Made by a program: the position numbers and the translations under genes. From Steroidobacteraceae bacterium (GTDB lineage: Bacteria > Pseudomonadota > Gammaproteobacteria > Steroidobacterales > Steroidobacteraceae), in assembly GCA_023253235.1 (NCBI GenBank), contig JALRHE010000393.1, positions 1-5,518 on the forward strand: DNA of 5,518 nucleotides, given 5' to 3'. Position 1 is the stretch's first letter. Each line of letters opens with the position of its first letter. The notes beneath the pieces are model-generated. The model did no database searches. It had not been told where the DNA came from and saw nothing but the letters and a program-made list of their open reading frames with translations. Positions 1 to 5,518 of the stretch are shown here, piece by piece.

Positions 1-515
1 TCGTCGCAGACTCTCACCATGCGTTGCCGATCGACCGACGTGAACTTGTCGATCTGGACGAGGATATCGCACCGTATCGCGTCCTCATCGCCAACGGGCT
101 TGCAGGCGTGATGGTGGCGCATGTGTTGTATCCCCAGATCGACGACGTACCGGCGAGTGCGTCGGCTCGCTGGATCCGTGGGGTACTTCGGGGCGACCTC
201 GATTTTGGTGGCGTCGTGTTCGCCGACGACTTGTCGATGGCGGGGGCGGCGGCTGTGGGCGGCATCGTTGAGCGAGCGGAAAAAGCCCTCGCAGCCGGTT
301 GCGATGTCTTGCCGGTCTGCAATCACCGACCGAGTGCAGAGGCTGTACTCGATGGCCTCAAAGTGCCTCTCGATGCTGCGGCCGCCTTGCGTCGTGTGAG
401 ATTGCACGGCAAAGGTACGCTGACTTACGCCTCGTTGCGTACGACGCCGGAGTGGCACGCGGCACAACGCACGCTCGAGCGTTGTGTGCAGCCGCCTGAG
501 CTCAAGCTAGGCTAA
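1..515 (+). CDS. nagZ: Beta-N-acetylhexosaminidase NagZ (GH3), C-terminal part, truncated by window edge
   Basis: Cytoplasmic glycoside hydrolase family 3 enzyme. It removes GlcNAc from GlcNAc-1,6-anhydroMurNAc(-peptides) during murein recycling, and in some bacteria its products induce AmpC beta-lactamase. The reading frame starts at base 3 and is open to the left edge, so about half of a protein of usually some 330-350 residues is missing, including the expected KHFPGHG region. Visible are the Asp-Ser-His loop (bases 9-17) whose His is the family's general acid/base, the VMVAHVLYP segment, and the FADDLSM motif whose first Asp (codon 225-227) corresponds to the catalytic nucleophile. The CNHRPSAEAVLDGL segment is also typical of NagZ C-termini. 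Two usual residues differ: Ala replaces Ser before the nucleophile, and Val replaces Pro in VMPAHV. The TTG at 24 and ATG at 19 are internal, not starts. The gene ends in TAA and converges on csiV. Confidence 0.95.
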   Translation, partial: VADSHHALPIDRRELVDLDEDIAPYRVLIANGLAGVMVAHVLYPQIDDVPASASARWIRGVLRGDLDFGGVVFADDLSMAGAAAVGGIVERAEKALAAGCDVLPVCNHRPSAEAVLDGLKVPLDAAAALRRVRLHGKGTLTYASLRTTPEWHAAQRTLERCVQPPELKLG

Positions 516-517
516 GG

Positions 518-532
518 AAACAGCGACTGTTT
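518..532. terminator. Small perfect inverted repeat at the nagZ/csiV convergence; possible weak bidirectional terminator
   Basis: AAACAG (518-523), a CGA loop, then CTGTTT (527-532) form a perfect 6-bp stem between the convergent stop codons. The repeat overlaps the csiV stop codon (531-533). The arms supply an A-run on one side and a T-run on the other, as in compact bidirectional terminators. However, only two of the six pairs are G-C and there is no separate U-tract, so it would be weak. A competing pairing, GAAAC (517-521) with GTTTC (536-540), is also possible. The terminator function is inferred from position only. Confidence 0.35.
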
Positions 533-1115
533 AGGGTTTCGCGGCAGAGGTGACGACCGCGATCACGCCGATGCCCGGGTGATCGTAGTAGTGGCGTTCT
601 TCGAAGCGCACGCGGCGCAGTTCGCTGAGCTCGTGTACCGTCGACTCATCCGGTTGGTACCGCAGATTCATCCCAAAGTGCAGCAATGAGCCACGCTCGA
701 GCAGAAAGTTGCCCGAGAGCCCGGGTGCCGCGACACCGAGCGTCTCCAAGGGAATACCGCTGCGGCTACCCCAGCTGCTCGCGGTTTGGGTCCAACCTGC
801 GTGGGCCAGAATGCGATAGCCACCCGCAGACATCTTTTGACGAAGACCTGTTAGGCGCAACCGTGTCGCTGGTGTCGCTGAGATAAATCGCCCGATCTGC
901 GCGGCTGCAGGCGGGGTGTCGGATTCTTCGGCACCGCGCAGGGGTGGGATGCCGCCGATGCCGGCTTCGCGCGGCCCATTGTTGCGAAAGACGATCACTT
1001 CGACCGTATACGCACTCGCCGTGCTCGCCGGTTGGGCGAGCCCGATCGGCGAGAGTGCCAGCAAGCCCGCGCTCGAGAGCAGCCAGACTAGCCCGCGTCG
1101 GATGAAATCACGCAT
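531..1115 (-). CDS. csiV: CsiV-family periplasmic peptidoglycan-associated protein
   Basis: 194-residue secreted protein of the CsiV family (PF10972, identified by eye). In Vibrio cholerae CsiV is a periplasmic peptidoglycan-binding protein needed for cell-wall synthesis through LpoA/PBP1A; the same role here is inferred. The N-terminus is a clear signal peptide: basic MRDFIRR, a hydrophobic core at residues 8-26, and a likely cleavage after Ala27 (GLA/QP). No lipobox Cys is seen. The mature protein begins with the family hallmark YTVEVIVFRN (36-45), has the central GYRILAHAGWTQ segment, and ends with RFEERHYYDHPGIGVIAVV (170-188), the usual HYFDHP..GVI signature. It is shorter than the Vibrio protein; the Ala/Pro/Gly-rich stretch after residue 45 looks like a reduced linker. 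It lies 19 bp downstream of mfd on the same strand. No strong Shine-Dalgarno precedes the ATG, so translation may be coupled to mfd. Adjacency to mfd is common for this family. Confidence 0.85.
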   Translation of the reverse strand: MRDFIRRGLVWLLSSAGLLALSPIGLAQPASTASAYTVEVIVFRNNGPREAGIGGIPPLRGAEESDTPPAAAQIGRFISATPATRLRLTGLRQKMSAGGYRILAHAGWTQTASSWGSRSGIPLETLGVAAPGLSGNFLLERGSLLHFGMNLRYQPDESTVHELSELRRVRFEERHYYDHPGIGVIAVVTSAAKP

Positions 1116-1134
1116 AGAGAGATCTTAACCCAGC

Positions 1135-4100
1135 CTATTTATTGCTGGTGAGTCGTTGCAGCAGCGCCGTCACGAAGTCGAAGCGTTCGAGTTCGTCGTC
1201 GAGCTCGCGAGACACCCGCAGTTTGAGCGGGCCCTCGAGCTTGTACTCGCGCGAGCGATCCTGGATCAAGCGGATCACGGCAGCCGGATCGATACGGTTA
1301 TCGGTCTCGAAAAGTAAATATCCGCCGTGCGCGCCGAAGTCGAGTCGACGGACGCCGAGCTGGCGTGTCAGCAGCCGGATACGCGCGGTGCGCAGCAAGT
1401 TCTGCGTTTGAGCAGGCAGAGGCCCGAAACGATCGACGAGCTCGGCAGTGAGCTCCTCAAGCGCGGTTTCATCGGGTGCGGCCGCGATGCGCTTGTAGAG
1501 CGCGAGTCGCACGTGCACATCCGCCACGTAATCTTCGGGGAGCAGGGCGGGCACGCGCAGTTCGACCTCGGAGGCGCTGGCAAGTGGCGCTTCGAGATCG
1601 ATCTTTTTGCCGTTCTTCATGGCTTTGACGGCGCGATCGAGCATGTCGAGGTACATGGTCAAACCAACCTCGGTCATCTCGCCGCTTTGCTCTTCACCCA
1701 ACAGCTCGCCGGCGCCACGAATCTCCAGATCGTGGGTTGCCAGCACGAAGCCCGCGCCGAGATCTTCTAGTGATTCGAGTGCCTCGAGGCGTTTCAAGGC
1801 GTCACCCGTGAGCGCCTTGCGCGATGGGATCAGCAGATATGCATAAGCCCGATGATGGGATCGACCTACGCGACCTCGCATCTGGTGCAGCTGCGCAAGA
1901 CCAAAACGATCTGCGCGGTCGATGATGATGGTATTGGCGCTCGGTACGTCGATGCCGCTCTCGATGATGGTCGTGCAGACCAGGATGTCGAATCGGCGGT
2001 GGTAGAAATCCACCATCAATGCTTCGAGCTCGCGTTCGCGCATCTGACCATGGCCCACGCGGATGTTGGCCTCCGGCACGAGCTTGGCCAGATCGGCTGC
2101 CACCTTCTCAATATCTTTGACTTCGTTATGTACGAAGTAGGCTTGGCCACCGCGACGCATCTCGCGCAGGATCGCCTCGCGGATGGTGCTGTCACTCCAC
2201 TCGGTGACGAAGGTCTTGATGGCCAGGCGCTCCGCGGGCGGCGTTGCGATCAACGACAACTCGCGCAGACCGCCAAGCGCCATGTTCAAAGTGCGGGGGA
2301 TCGGCGTTGCCGTCAGCGTGAGAACGTGAACTTCGGCCCGCAAGGCCTTGAGCCTTTCCTTGTCGCGCACGCCGAAGCGATGTTCCTCATCGACGATGAT
2401 GAGACCCAAATCCTTGAAGCGGGCGTTCGCGTGCAGCAGTCGGTGCGTGGCGATGACGATATCGACGGTGCCTTTCTCGACGGCCTCAAGCACTGCCGTC
2501 GTTTCTTTGGCCGAGCGGAAGCGTGACAGCGATTCGATGCGCACGGGCCAATCGGCAAATCGATCCGCGAAGTTGGCAGCGTGCTGTTGGGCGAGCAGGG
2601 TGGTCGGTACGAGCACGGCGACTTGCTTGCCGGCCTGCACCGCCACGAAAGCGGCCCGCATCGCCACCTCCGTCTTGCCGAAGCCGACGTCGCCACAGAC
2701 GATACGATCCATCGGTTGCTCGGCATCGAGATCGGCGATCACCTTGCCAATGGCCTCGGCCTGATCGGCAGTTTCCTCAAACGGGAACGCATTCGCGAAA
2801 GCCTGGTACTCCAGATCCTTCGAAGCGAGTCGAATACCGCGACGCGCTTTGCGCTGTGCGTAGAGATCGAGCAACTCGGCGGCGACATCGCGTACTTTTT
2901 CGGCGGCACGCTTGCGCGCCTTGCTCCATTGATCCGTGCCGAGTCGATGCAGTGGAGCGCTCTCGGGTGCCGCACCCGAGTAGCGACTGACGAGGTGCAG
3001 CGAATGCACGGGCACGTAGAGACGATCACCGCCGTGATACTCGAGCACCAAAAACTCGCCACTCTGGCCACCGACCTCCATGATCTGCAGTCCGACGTAG
3101 CGGCCAACGCCGTATTCCTCGTGGACGACCGGCGCACCCGCTGAGAGCGATTGCAGATCGCGCAGGATGGCATTCGGGTCGGCAGTGACTTTACGCCGAC
3201 GGCGTTCCTGTCGCGCCCGCTGACCAAAGAGCTGCGACTCGGAAAGGATCGTCAGCGGCGGCGAATCGAGGGCGAGACCGGCGAGCTCTGGTGCGATCGT
3301 GATTGCAAGCGTTGCATCGCTCTCGAGAAACGCCTGCCAGCCATCCACGAGCTTGGCGCGTAGTGATGCCCCTCGCAGCAATTCGCCGAGCACTTCGCGA
3401 CGACCTGGCGAATCGGCGGCCAGCAGGACGCGTCCCGGATAGCCATCGAGAAAATCTTTCAGCGGGGCTAGTGGGCGCTCGGCCCGGGCATCAATACGCA
3501 GTTCGCGCGGCGCATGGGTGCCAAGACTGCTCTCGTCATCGCGAGCAAAGGTGTCGATCGTGACGCGCGGGTGACTGTGGCAGGCGGCTAGGACAGTCGC
3601 TTCGTCGATGAACAGCTCGTCGGGCTTGAGCAGCGGGCGTTCGATGTCGCCGCAGCGATCGTCGTAGCGCGCTCGCAGCGCTTCCCAGCTACGGCCGATC
3701 ACGGTCTCGAGCCCGAAGGTGGCATCGACGATGACGGCACCTGCGGGTAAGTAGTCAAACAACGTGGCCGTTTCTTCAAAGAAAAGCGGCAGATAAAACT
3801 CGATTCCCGCCGGTGCCATCCCATCCGACACGCCGCGATAGATGGCGCTACGGGTGGGGTCACCCTCGAAGCGCGTACGGTAGCGGCGTCGGAAGGCGCG
3901 CACCGAATCGCCATCGAGCGGGATTTCGCGAGCGGGCAGCAGACGCACCGAGGTGAGTGATTCCCCGGAGCGCTGCGTCTGCGGATCAAAACGTCGGATC
4001 GCTTCGATCTCGTCGTCAAAGAGGTCGATGCGCAGCGGGCTCGTCGTGCCCATCGGGTACACATCGAGCAGCGAGCCGCGCAAGGCGAAGTCACCCGGGT

Positions 4101-4581
4101 CGGTCACTTGGCTGACGCTGCAATAACCCGCTTCGGTCAACCGCAACTTGAACGCGTCGAGTGCCAGCGTGTCACCGACCGAGAGCGAGAAGCTGCGACC
4201 GGCCACATAGGGCTTAGGTGGCAGGCGCTGCAGTAGCGTATCGACGCTCACGATCAACACACCACGACGCGCTTGCGGCAACTCGGCGAGGGCGAGCAGG
4301 CGCTCCGAGGTGATATCCGGGTGCGGCGAGAAGACGTCGTAGGGCAGCACTTCCCAGTCGGGCAGGCTCAGCAGTGGCAGGCCAGCGGGCGCGAAGAAGG
4401 CGAGTTCGGCGCGCCGTCGCTCGGCGCTGCGGCTATCGGCCTCGATGATGATCCACGGACGATCATCGCGAGCTGCGGCCTCGGCGATCGCGAGGGCGGT
4501 CGCGCTCGCGTGCAGGCCGGACCAGTGCACCTCGGGGCGACTGGCATCGGGGGTCCGTGATTTCAGTAGCCCGGTTGGCAT
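1135..4581 (-). CDS. mfd: Transcription-repair coupling factor Mfd
   Basis: Complete 1148-residue SF2 DNA translocase. It pushes or releases RNA polymerase stalled at DNA damage and recruits UvrA for nucleotide excision repair. Rough order: UvrB-like module (about 1-335, with LPDWEVLPYD at 73-82); linker domain (about 350-455); CarD-like RNA-polymerase-interacting domain (about 475-550, VVHEEYGVGRY from 485); RecG-like translocase lobes (about 575-1000); autoinhibitory C-terminal TRCF domain (about 1000-1148). Motifs seen: Walker A GDVGFGKT (630-637, Lys636), DEEH (731-734), TATPIPRT (757-764), motif VI QLHQMRGRVGR (897-907), and the translocation motif LEIRGAGELLGEEQSG with Arg955. Arg168, Arg184 and Phe188 match the E. 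coli UvrA-contact residues Arg165, Arg181 and Phe185. Nothing catalytic is missing. An in-frame TAA at 4594-4596 limits upstream extension, fixing the ATG at 4581; no Shine-Dalgarno is visible. It is divergent from lolC and probably co-transcribed with csiV. Confidence 0.98.
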   Translation of the reverse strand: MPTGLLKSRTPDASRPEVHWSGLHASATALAIAEAAARDDRPWIIIEADSRSAERRRAELAFFAPAGLPLLSLPDWEVLPYDVFSPHPDITSERLLALAELPQARRGVLIVSVDTLLQRLPPKPYVAGRSFSLSVGDTLALDAFKLRLTEAGYCSVSQVTDPGDFALRGSLLDVYPMGTTSPLRIDLFDDEIEAIRRFDPQTQRSGESLTSVRLLPAREIPLDGDSVRAFRRRYRTRFEGDPTRSAIYRGVSDGMAPAGIEFYLPLFFEETATLFDYLPAGAVIVDATFGLETVIGRSWEALRARYDDRCGDIERPLLKPDELFIDEATVLAACHSHPRVTIDTFARDDESSLGTHAPRELRIDARAERPLAPLKDFLDGYPGRVLLAADSPGRREVLGELLRGASLRAKLVDGWQAFLESDATLAITIAPELAGLALDSPPLTILSESQLFGQRARQERRRRKVTADPNAILRDLQSLSAGAPVVHEEYGVGRYVGLQIMEVGGQSGEFLVLEYHGGDRLYVPVHSLHLVSRYSGAAPESAPLHRLGTDQWSKARKRAAEKVRDVAAELLDLYAQRKARRGIRLASKDLEYQAFANAFPFEETADQAEAIGKVIADLDAEQPMDRIVCGDVGFGKTEVAMRAAFVAVQAGKQVAVLVPTTLLAQQHAANFADRFADWPVRIESLSRFRSAKETTAVLEAVEKGTVDIVIATHRLLHANARFKDLGLIIVDEEHRFGVRDKERLKALRAEVHVLTLTATPIPRTLNMALGGLRELSLIATPPAERLAIKTFVTEWSDSTIREAILREMRRGGQAYFVHNEVKDIEKVAADLAKLVPEANIRVGHGQMRERELEALMVDFYHRRFDILVCTTIIESGIDVPSANTIIIDRADRFGLAQLHQMRGRVGRSHHRAYAYLLIPSRKALTGDALKRLEALESLEDLGAGFVLATHDLEIRGAGELLGEEQSGEMTEVGLTMYLDMLDRAVKAMKNGKKIDLEAPLASASEVELRVPALLPEDYVADVHVRLALYKRIAAAPDETALEELTAELVDRFGPLPAQTQNLLRTARIRLLTRQLGVRRLDFGAHGGYLLFETDNRIDPAAVIRLIQDRSREYKLEGPLKLRVSRELDDELERFDFVTALLQRLTSNK

Positions 4582-4592
4582 GGGCGCGCAAG

Positions 4593-4598
4593 CTTACA
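4593..4598 (-). promoter_or_regulatory. Candidate -10 element for mfd
   Basis: Read on the minus strand this is TGTAAG, matching the TATAAT consensus at four of six positions, 11 nt before the mfd ATG. A TTGCCT (plus-strand 4613-4618) could be the -35, but the 14-bp spacing is too short. If this -10 is used, transcription would start about 4 nt before the start codon. The evidence is weak. Confidence 0.2.
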
Positions 4599-4624
4599 GG
4601 CCCGCCCCGGGGAGGCAAGCCCTG
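4597..4624. repeat. Interrupted GC-rich inverted repeat in the divergent spacer
   Basis: Outer arms CAGG (4597-4600) and CCTG (4621-4624) flank inner arms GCC (4604-4606) and GGC (4614-4616), around the perfect 8-bp palindrome CCCCGGGG (4605-4612). The centres are offset by up to 2 bp, so it is an imperfect dyad. It could be an operator for a dimeric regulator, an RNA hairpin, or chance in GC-rich DNA. Confidence 0.3.
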
Positions 4625-4629
4625 TGATG

Positions 4630-4638
4630 TGGTTAAAT
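4630..4638 (+). promoter_or_regulatory. Candidate extended -10 element for lolC
   Basis: TGGTTAAAT reads as an extended -10 (TG, one base, then TTAAAT, four of six matches to TATAAT), 10 nt before the lolC ATG. Extended -10 promoters can work with a poor -35, and none is seen at the expected place (about 4610-4615 is GGGAGG). Transcription would begin only a few bases before the ATG, giving a nearly leaderless message. This is inference from sequence alone. Confidence 0.3.
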
Positions 4639-4648
4639 CCCCACCCTG

Positions 4649-5518
4649 ATGTCCCAGCCCCTATCGTTGTTCGTCGGCCTGCGCTACGTGCGCTCACGAA
4701 CGCGAAAATTCTTCGTCTCGTTCATCACCTGGGTATCGCTGATCGGGGTGTGCGTGGGCGTGGCTGCCCTGATCGTCATCCTCTCGGTCATGAACGGCTT
4801 CGAGGGAGAGTTGCGGGATCGTTTGCTGTCCTTGTCGACCCATGCCCGGGTCATGAACATCAGCGATAAGCCCCTCTCGGGCGATGAGTGGAACCGGCTG
4901 GCCGAGACACTCCGCCAGGAGCCGAAGATCGATGGGCTCGCTCCTTATGTCGAATTGCAGGCGCTCGGGCTACGACAGCCAGAGATGTTGCCCCTGCGTT
5001 TGCGCGGCATCGATCCGCGTTTCGAACCCGAGGTGTCCGACGCCGCCGCGGCTGTCATCCAAGGCAAGCTACTCGATCTCGAGGCCGGTTCCGATCGGGT
5101 GATCTTGGGCAGCGTGCTCGCGCGATTGCTAGGCGTGACGGTCGATGACTCGGTGACCTTGCTCGTGCCGGGTGTGGATGAGGCTGGCACGCCGACGCCG
5201 CGGTTACGCGAGTTTCGGGTGGCGGGTCTTTTCGAAGCTGGCCTGCACGATCACGATGGCTCGTTGGCATTCGCGCATATCGACGATGTAGCCGCACTCG
5301 CAGCCGGTGATCCGCGTGCACGGGGTCTCCAATTGCATTTTGTCGACCCGATGGTCGCTCCGAGCGTCAGTCGAGAGATAGCGACTCGCTTGAGTGAGGG
5401 GCTCACCGTTCGCGACTGGACGCAGGAGCACGCTAATTATTTTCGCGCGATCCGTATCGAGAAAACGATGATGGGCATCATCCTGATGCTGATCGTCGCG
5501 GTAGCCGCCTTCAACATC
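4649..5518 (+). CDS. lolC: Lipoprotein-releasing ABC transporter permease, LolC/LolE family, N-terminal part (truncated by window edge)
   Basis: Inner-membrane permease of the LolCDE complex, which uses ATP hydrolysis by LolD to extract mature lipoproteins from the inner membrane and pass them to the chaperone LolA. 290 codons are present and open at the right edge, out of roughly 400-415 usual residues. The N-terminus (PLSLFVGLRYVRSR) is typical of the family. TM1 spans about residues 22-47 and is followed by the conserved VMNGFE (47-52). A large periplasmic domain runs from about 52 to 265, and TM2 begins at about 274 after FRAIRIEKTMMG. The TM2 entry (EKTMMG...LIVAVAAFNI) resembles LolC more than LolE. 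Residues about 174-189 (VPGVDEAG...PRLREF) occupy the place of the LolC Hook hairpin that binds LolA, seemingly somewhat shorter than in E. coli. An in-frame TAA at 4634-4636 leaves ATG 4649 as the only credible start; no Shine-Dalgarno precedes it. LolC versus LolE or a single LolF-type permease cannot be settled without downstream genes. Confidence 0.9.
   Translation, partial: MSQPLSLFVGLRYVRSRTRKFFVSFITWVSLIGVCVGVAALIVILSVMNGFEGELRDRLLSLSTHARVMNISDKPLSGDEWNRLAETLRQEPKIDGLAPYVELQALGLRQPEMLPLRLRGIDPRFEPEVSDAAAAVIQGKLLDLEAGSDRVILGSVLARLLGVTVDDSVTLLVPGVDEAGTPTPRLREFRVAGLFEAGLHDHDGSLAFAHIDDVAALAAGDPRARGLQLHFVDPMVAPSVSREIATRLSEGLTVRDWTQEHANYFRAIRIEKTMMGIILMLIVAVAAFNI

Larger units (their letters stand above)
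4582..4648. promoter_or_regulatory. Divergent mfd / lolC intergenic promoter region
   Basis: These 67 bp are the only non-coding DNA between the start codons of two divergent genes, so promoters for both should lie here or run into the coding sequences. The centre is very GC-rich, with a CCCCGGGG palindrome at 4605-4612. An AT-rich patch, GGTTAAAT, lies at 4631-4638. No convincing -35 hexamer was found on either strand. Promoter function is inferred from the divergent layout. Confidence 0.7.

Noticed and set aside
14..322. 102-codon minus-strand frame opposite nagZ
   Set aside because: Low-complexity Ser/Arg/Thr composition and antisense to conserved NagZ motifs.
686..1128. Two plus-strand frames (66 and 70 codons) opposite csiV
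   Set aside because: Arg/Ser/Pro-rich antisense shadows. The minus-strand frame has a clear signal peptide and family motifs.
1327..1770. 147-codon plus-strand frame opposite the mfd C-terminus
   Set aside because: Shadow frame; its composition follows the mfd codons and no motif is seen.
1919..2400. Short GATGATG-type runs resembling microsatellites
   Set aside because: Only three or so units each, in frame with conserved Ile and Asp codons of the mfd helicase motifs.
1852..2526. Long open frame (224 codons) on the plus strand inside mfd
   Set aside because: It lies fully antisense to the conserved translocase core of mfd, has no recognisable domain, and is the kind of shadow frame that G+C-rich genes produce.
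2581..3144. 187-codon plus-strand frame inside mfd
   Set aside because: Antisense shadow of the Walker A and RNA-polymerase-interacting regions, with no family resemblance and no ribosome site.
3699..4094. 131-codon minus-strand frame overlapping mfd out of frame
   Set aside because: Same-strand frame-shifted shadow rich in Arg, Ser and Cys. The mfd frame is intact across it, so it is not evidence of a frameshift.
4447..4467. 7-bp inverted repeat GATGATC / GATCATC with a 7-nt loop within early mfd
   Set aside because: Lies inside coding sequence, is short, and can be explained by Asp/Ile codons; no context suggests regulation.
5055..5431. Minus-strand frames of 75-88 codons opposite lolC
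   Set aside because: Arg/Pro/His-rich shadows of the permease gene, which reads openly and matches its family throughout.
1..5518. Search for tRNA, rRNA, CRISPR array, insertion sequence, attachment site or riboswitch
   Set aside because: Coding sequence fills nearly the whole window. No spaced direct repeats, transposase, terminal repeats or RNA-gene signatures were seen by eye; covariance-model searches could not be run.

Overview
This 5.5-kb window looks like ordinary chromosomal housekeeping DNA from a gammaproteobacterium of moderately high G+C content. That placement rests on three things: a CsiV-family gene directly behind mfd (CsiV is, to my knowledge, a gammaproteobacterial family), an Mfd protein of 1148 residues that lines up closely with the E. 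coli enzyme, and a LolC/LolE-type permease. The genus cannot be told from the sequence. There are no tRNA or rRNA genes, insertion sequences, phage genes or CRISPR arrays, and no stretch over 300 bases lacks a gene.

Layout: (1) 1-515, plus strand: the C-terminal half of NagZ, the peptidoglycan-recycling beta-N-acetylglucosaminidase, cut by the left edge just before its catalytic Asp-Ser-His loop. (2) 531-1115, minus strand: a short CsiV-family secreted protein, converging on nagZ with only 15 bp between the stops and a small perfect hairpin across the junction. (3) 1135-4581, minus strand: complete mfd, the transcription-repair coupling factor, 19 bp upstream of csiV, so mfd-csiV is probably one transcript. 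(4) 4582-4648: a 67-bp divergent promoter region. (5) 4649-5518, plus strand: the N-terminal 290 codons of a LolC/LolE-family lipoprotein-release permease, cut by the right edge.

Three of the four genes serve the cell envelope: murein recycling (NagZ), periplasmic murein synthesis (CsiV) and lipoprotein export (Lol). Mfd is the exception, removing RNA polymerase stalled at DNA lesions and recruiting UvrA. No new biological system is evident. The least ordinary part is the 67-bp mfd/lolC spacer. Neither start codon has a recognisable Shine-Dalgarno sequence. Each has a -10-like hexamer only 10-11 nt upstream. The one good Shine-Dalgarno-like sequence there sits before an out-of-frame start and overlaps a GC-rich palindrome.
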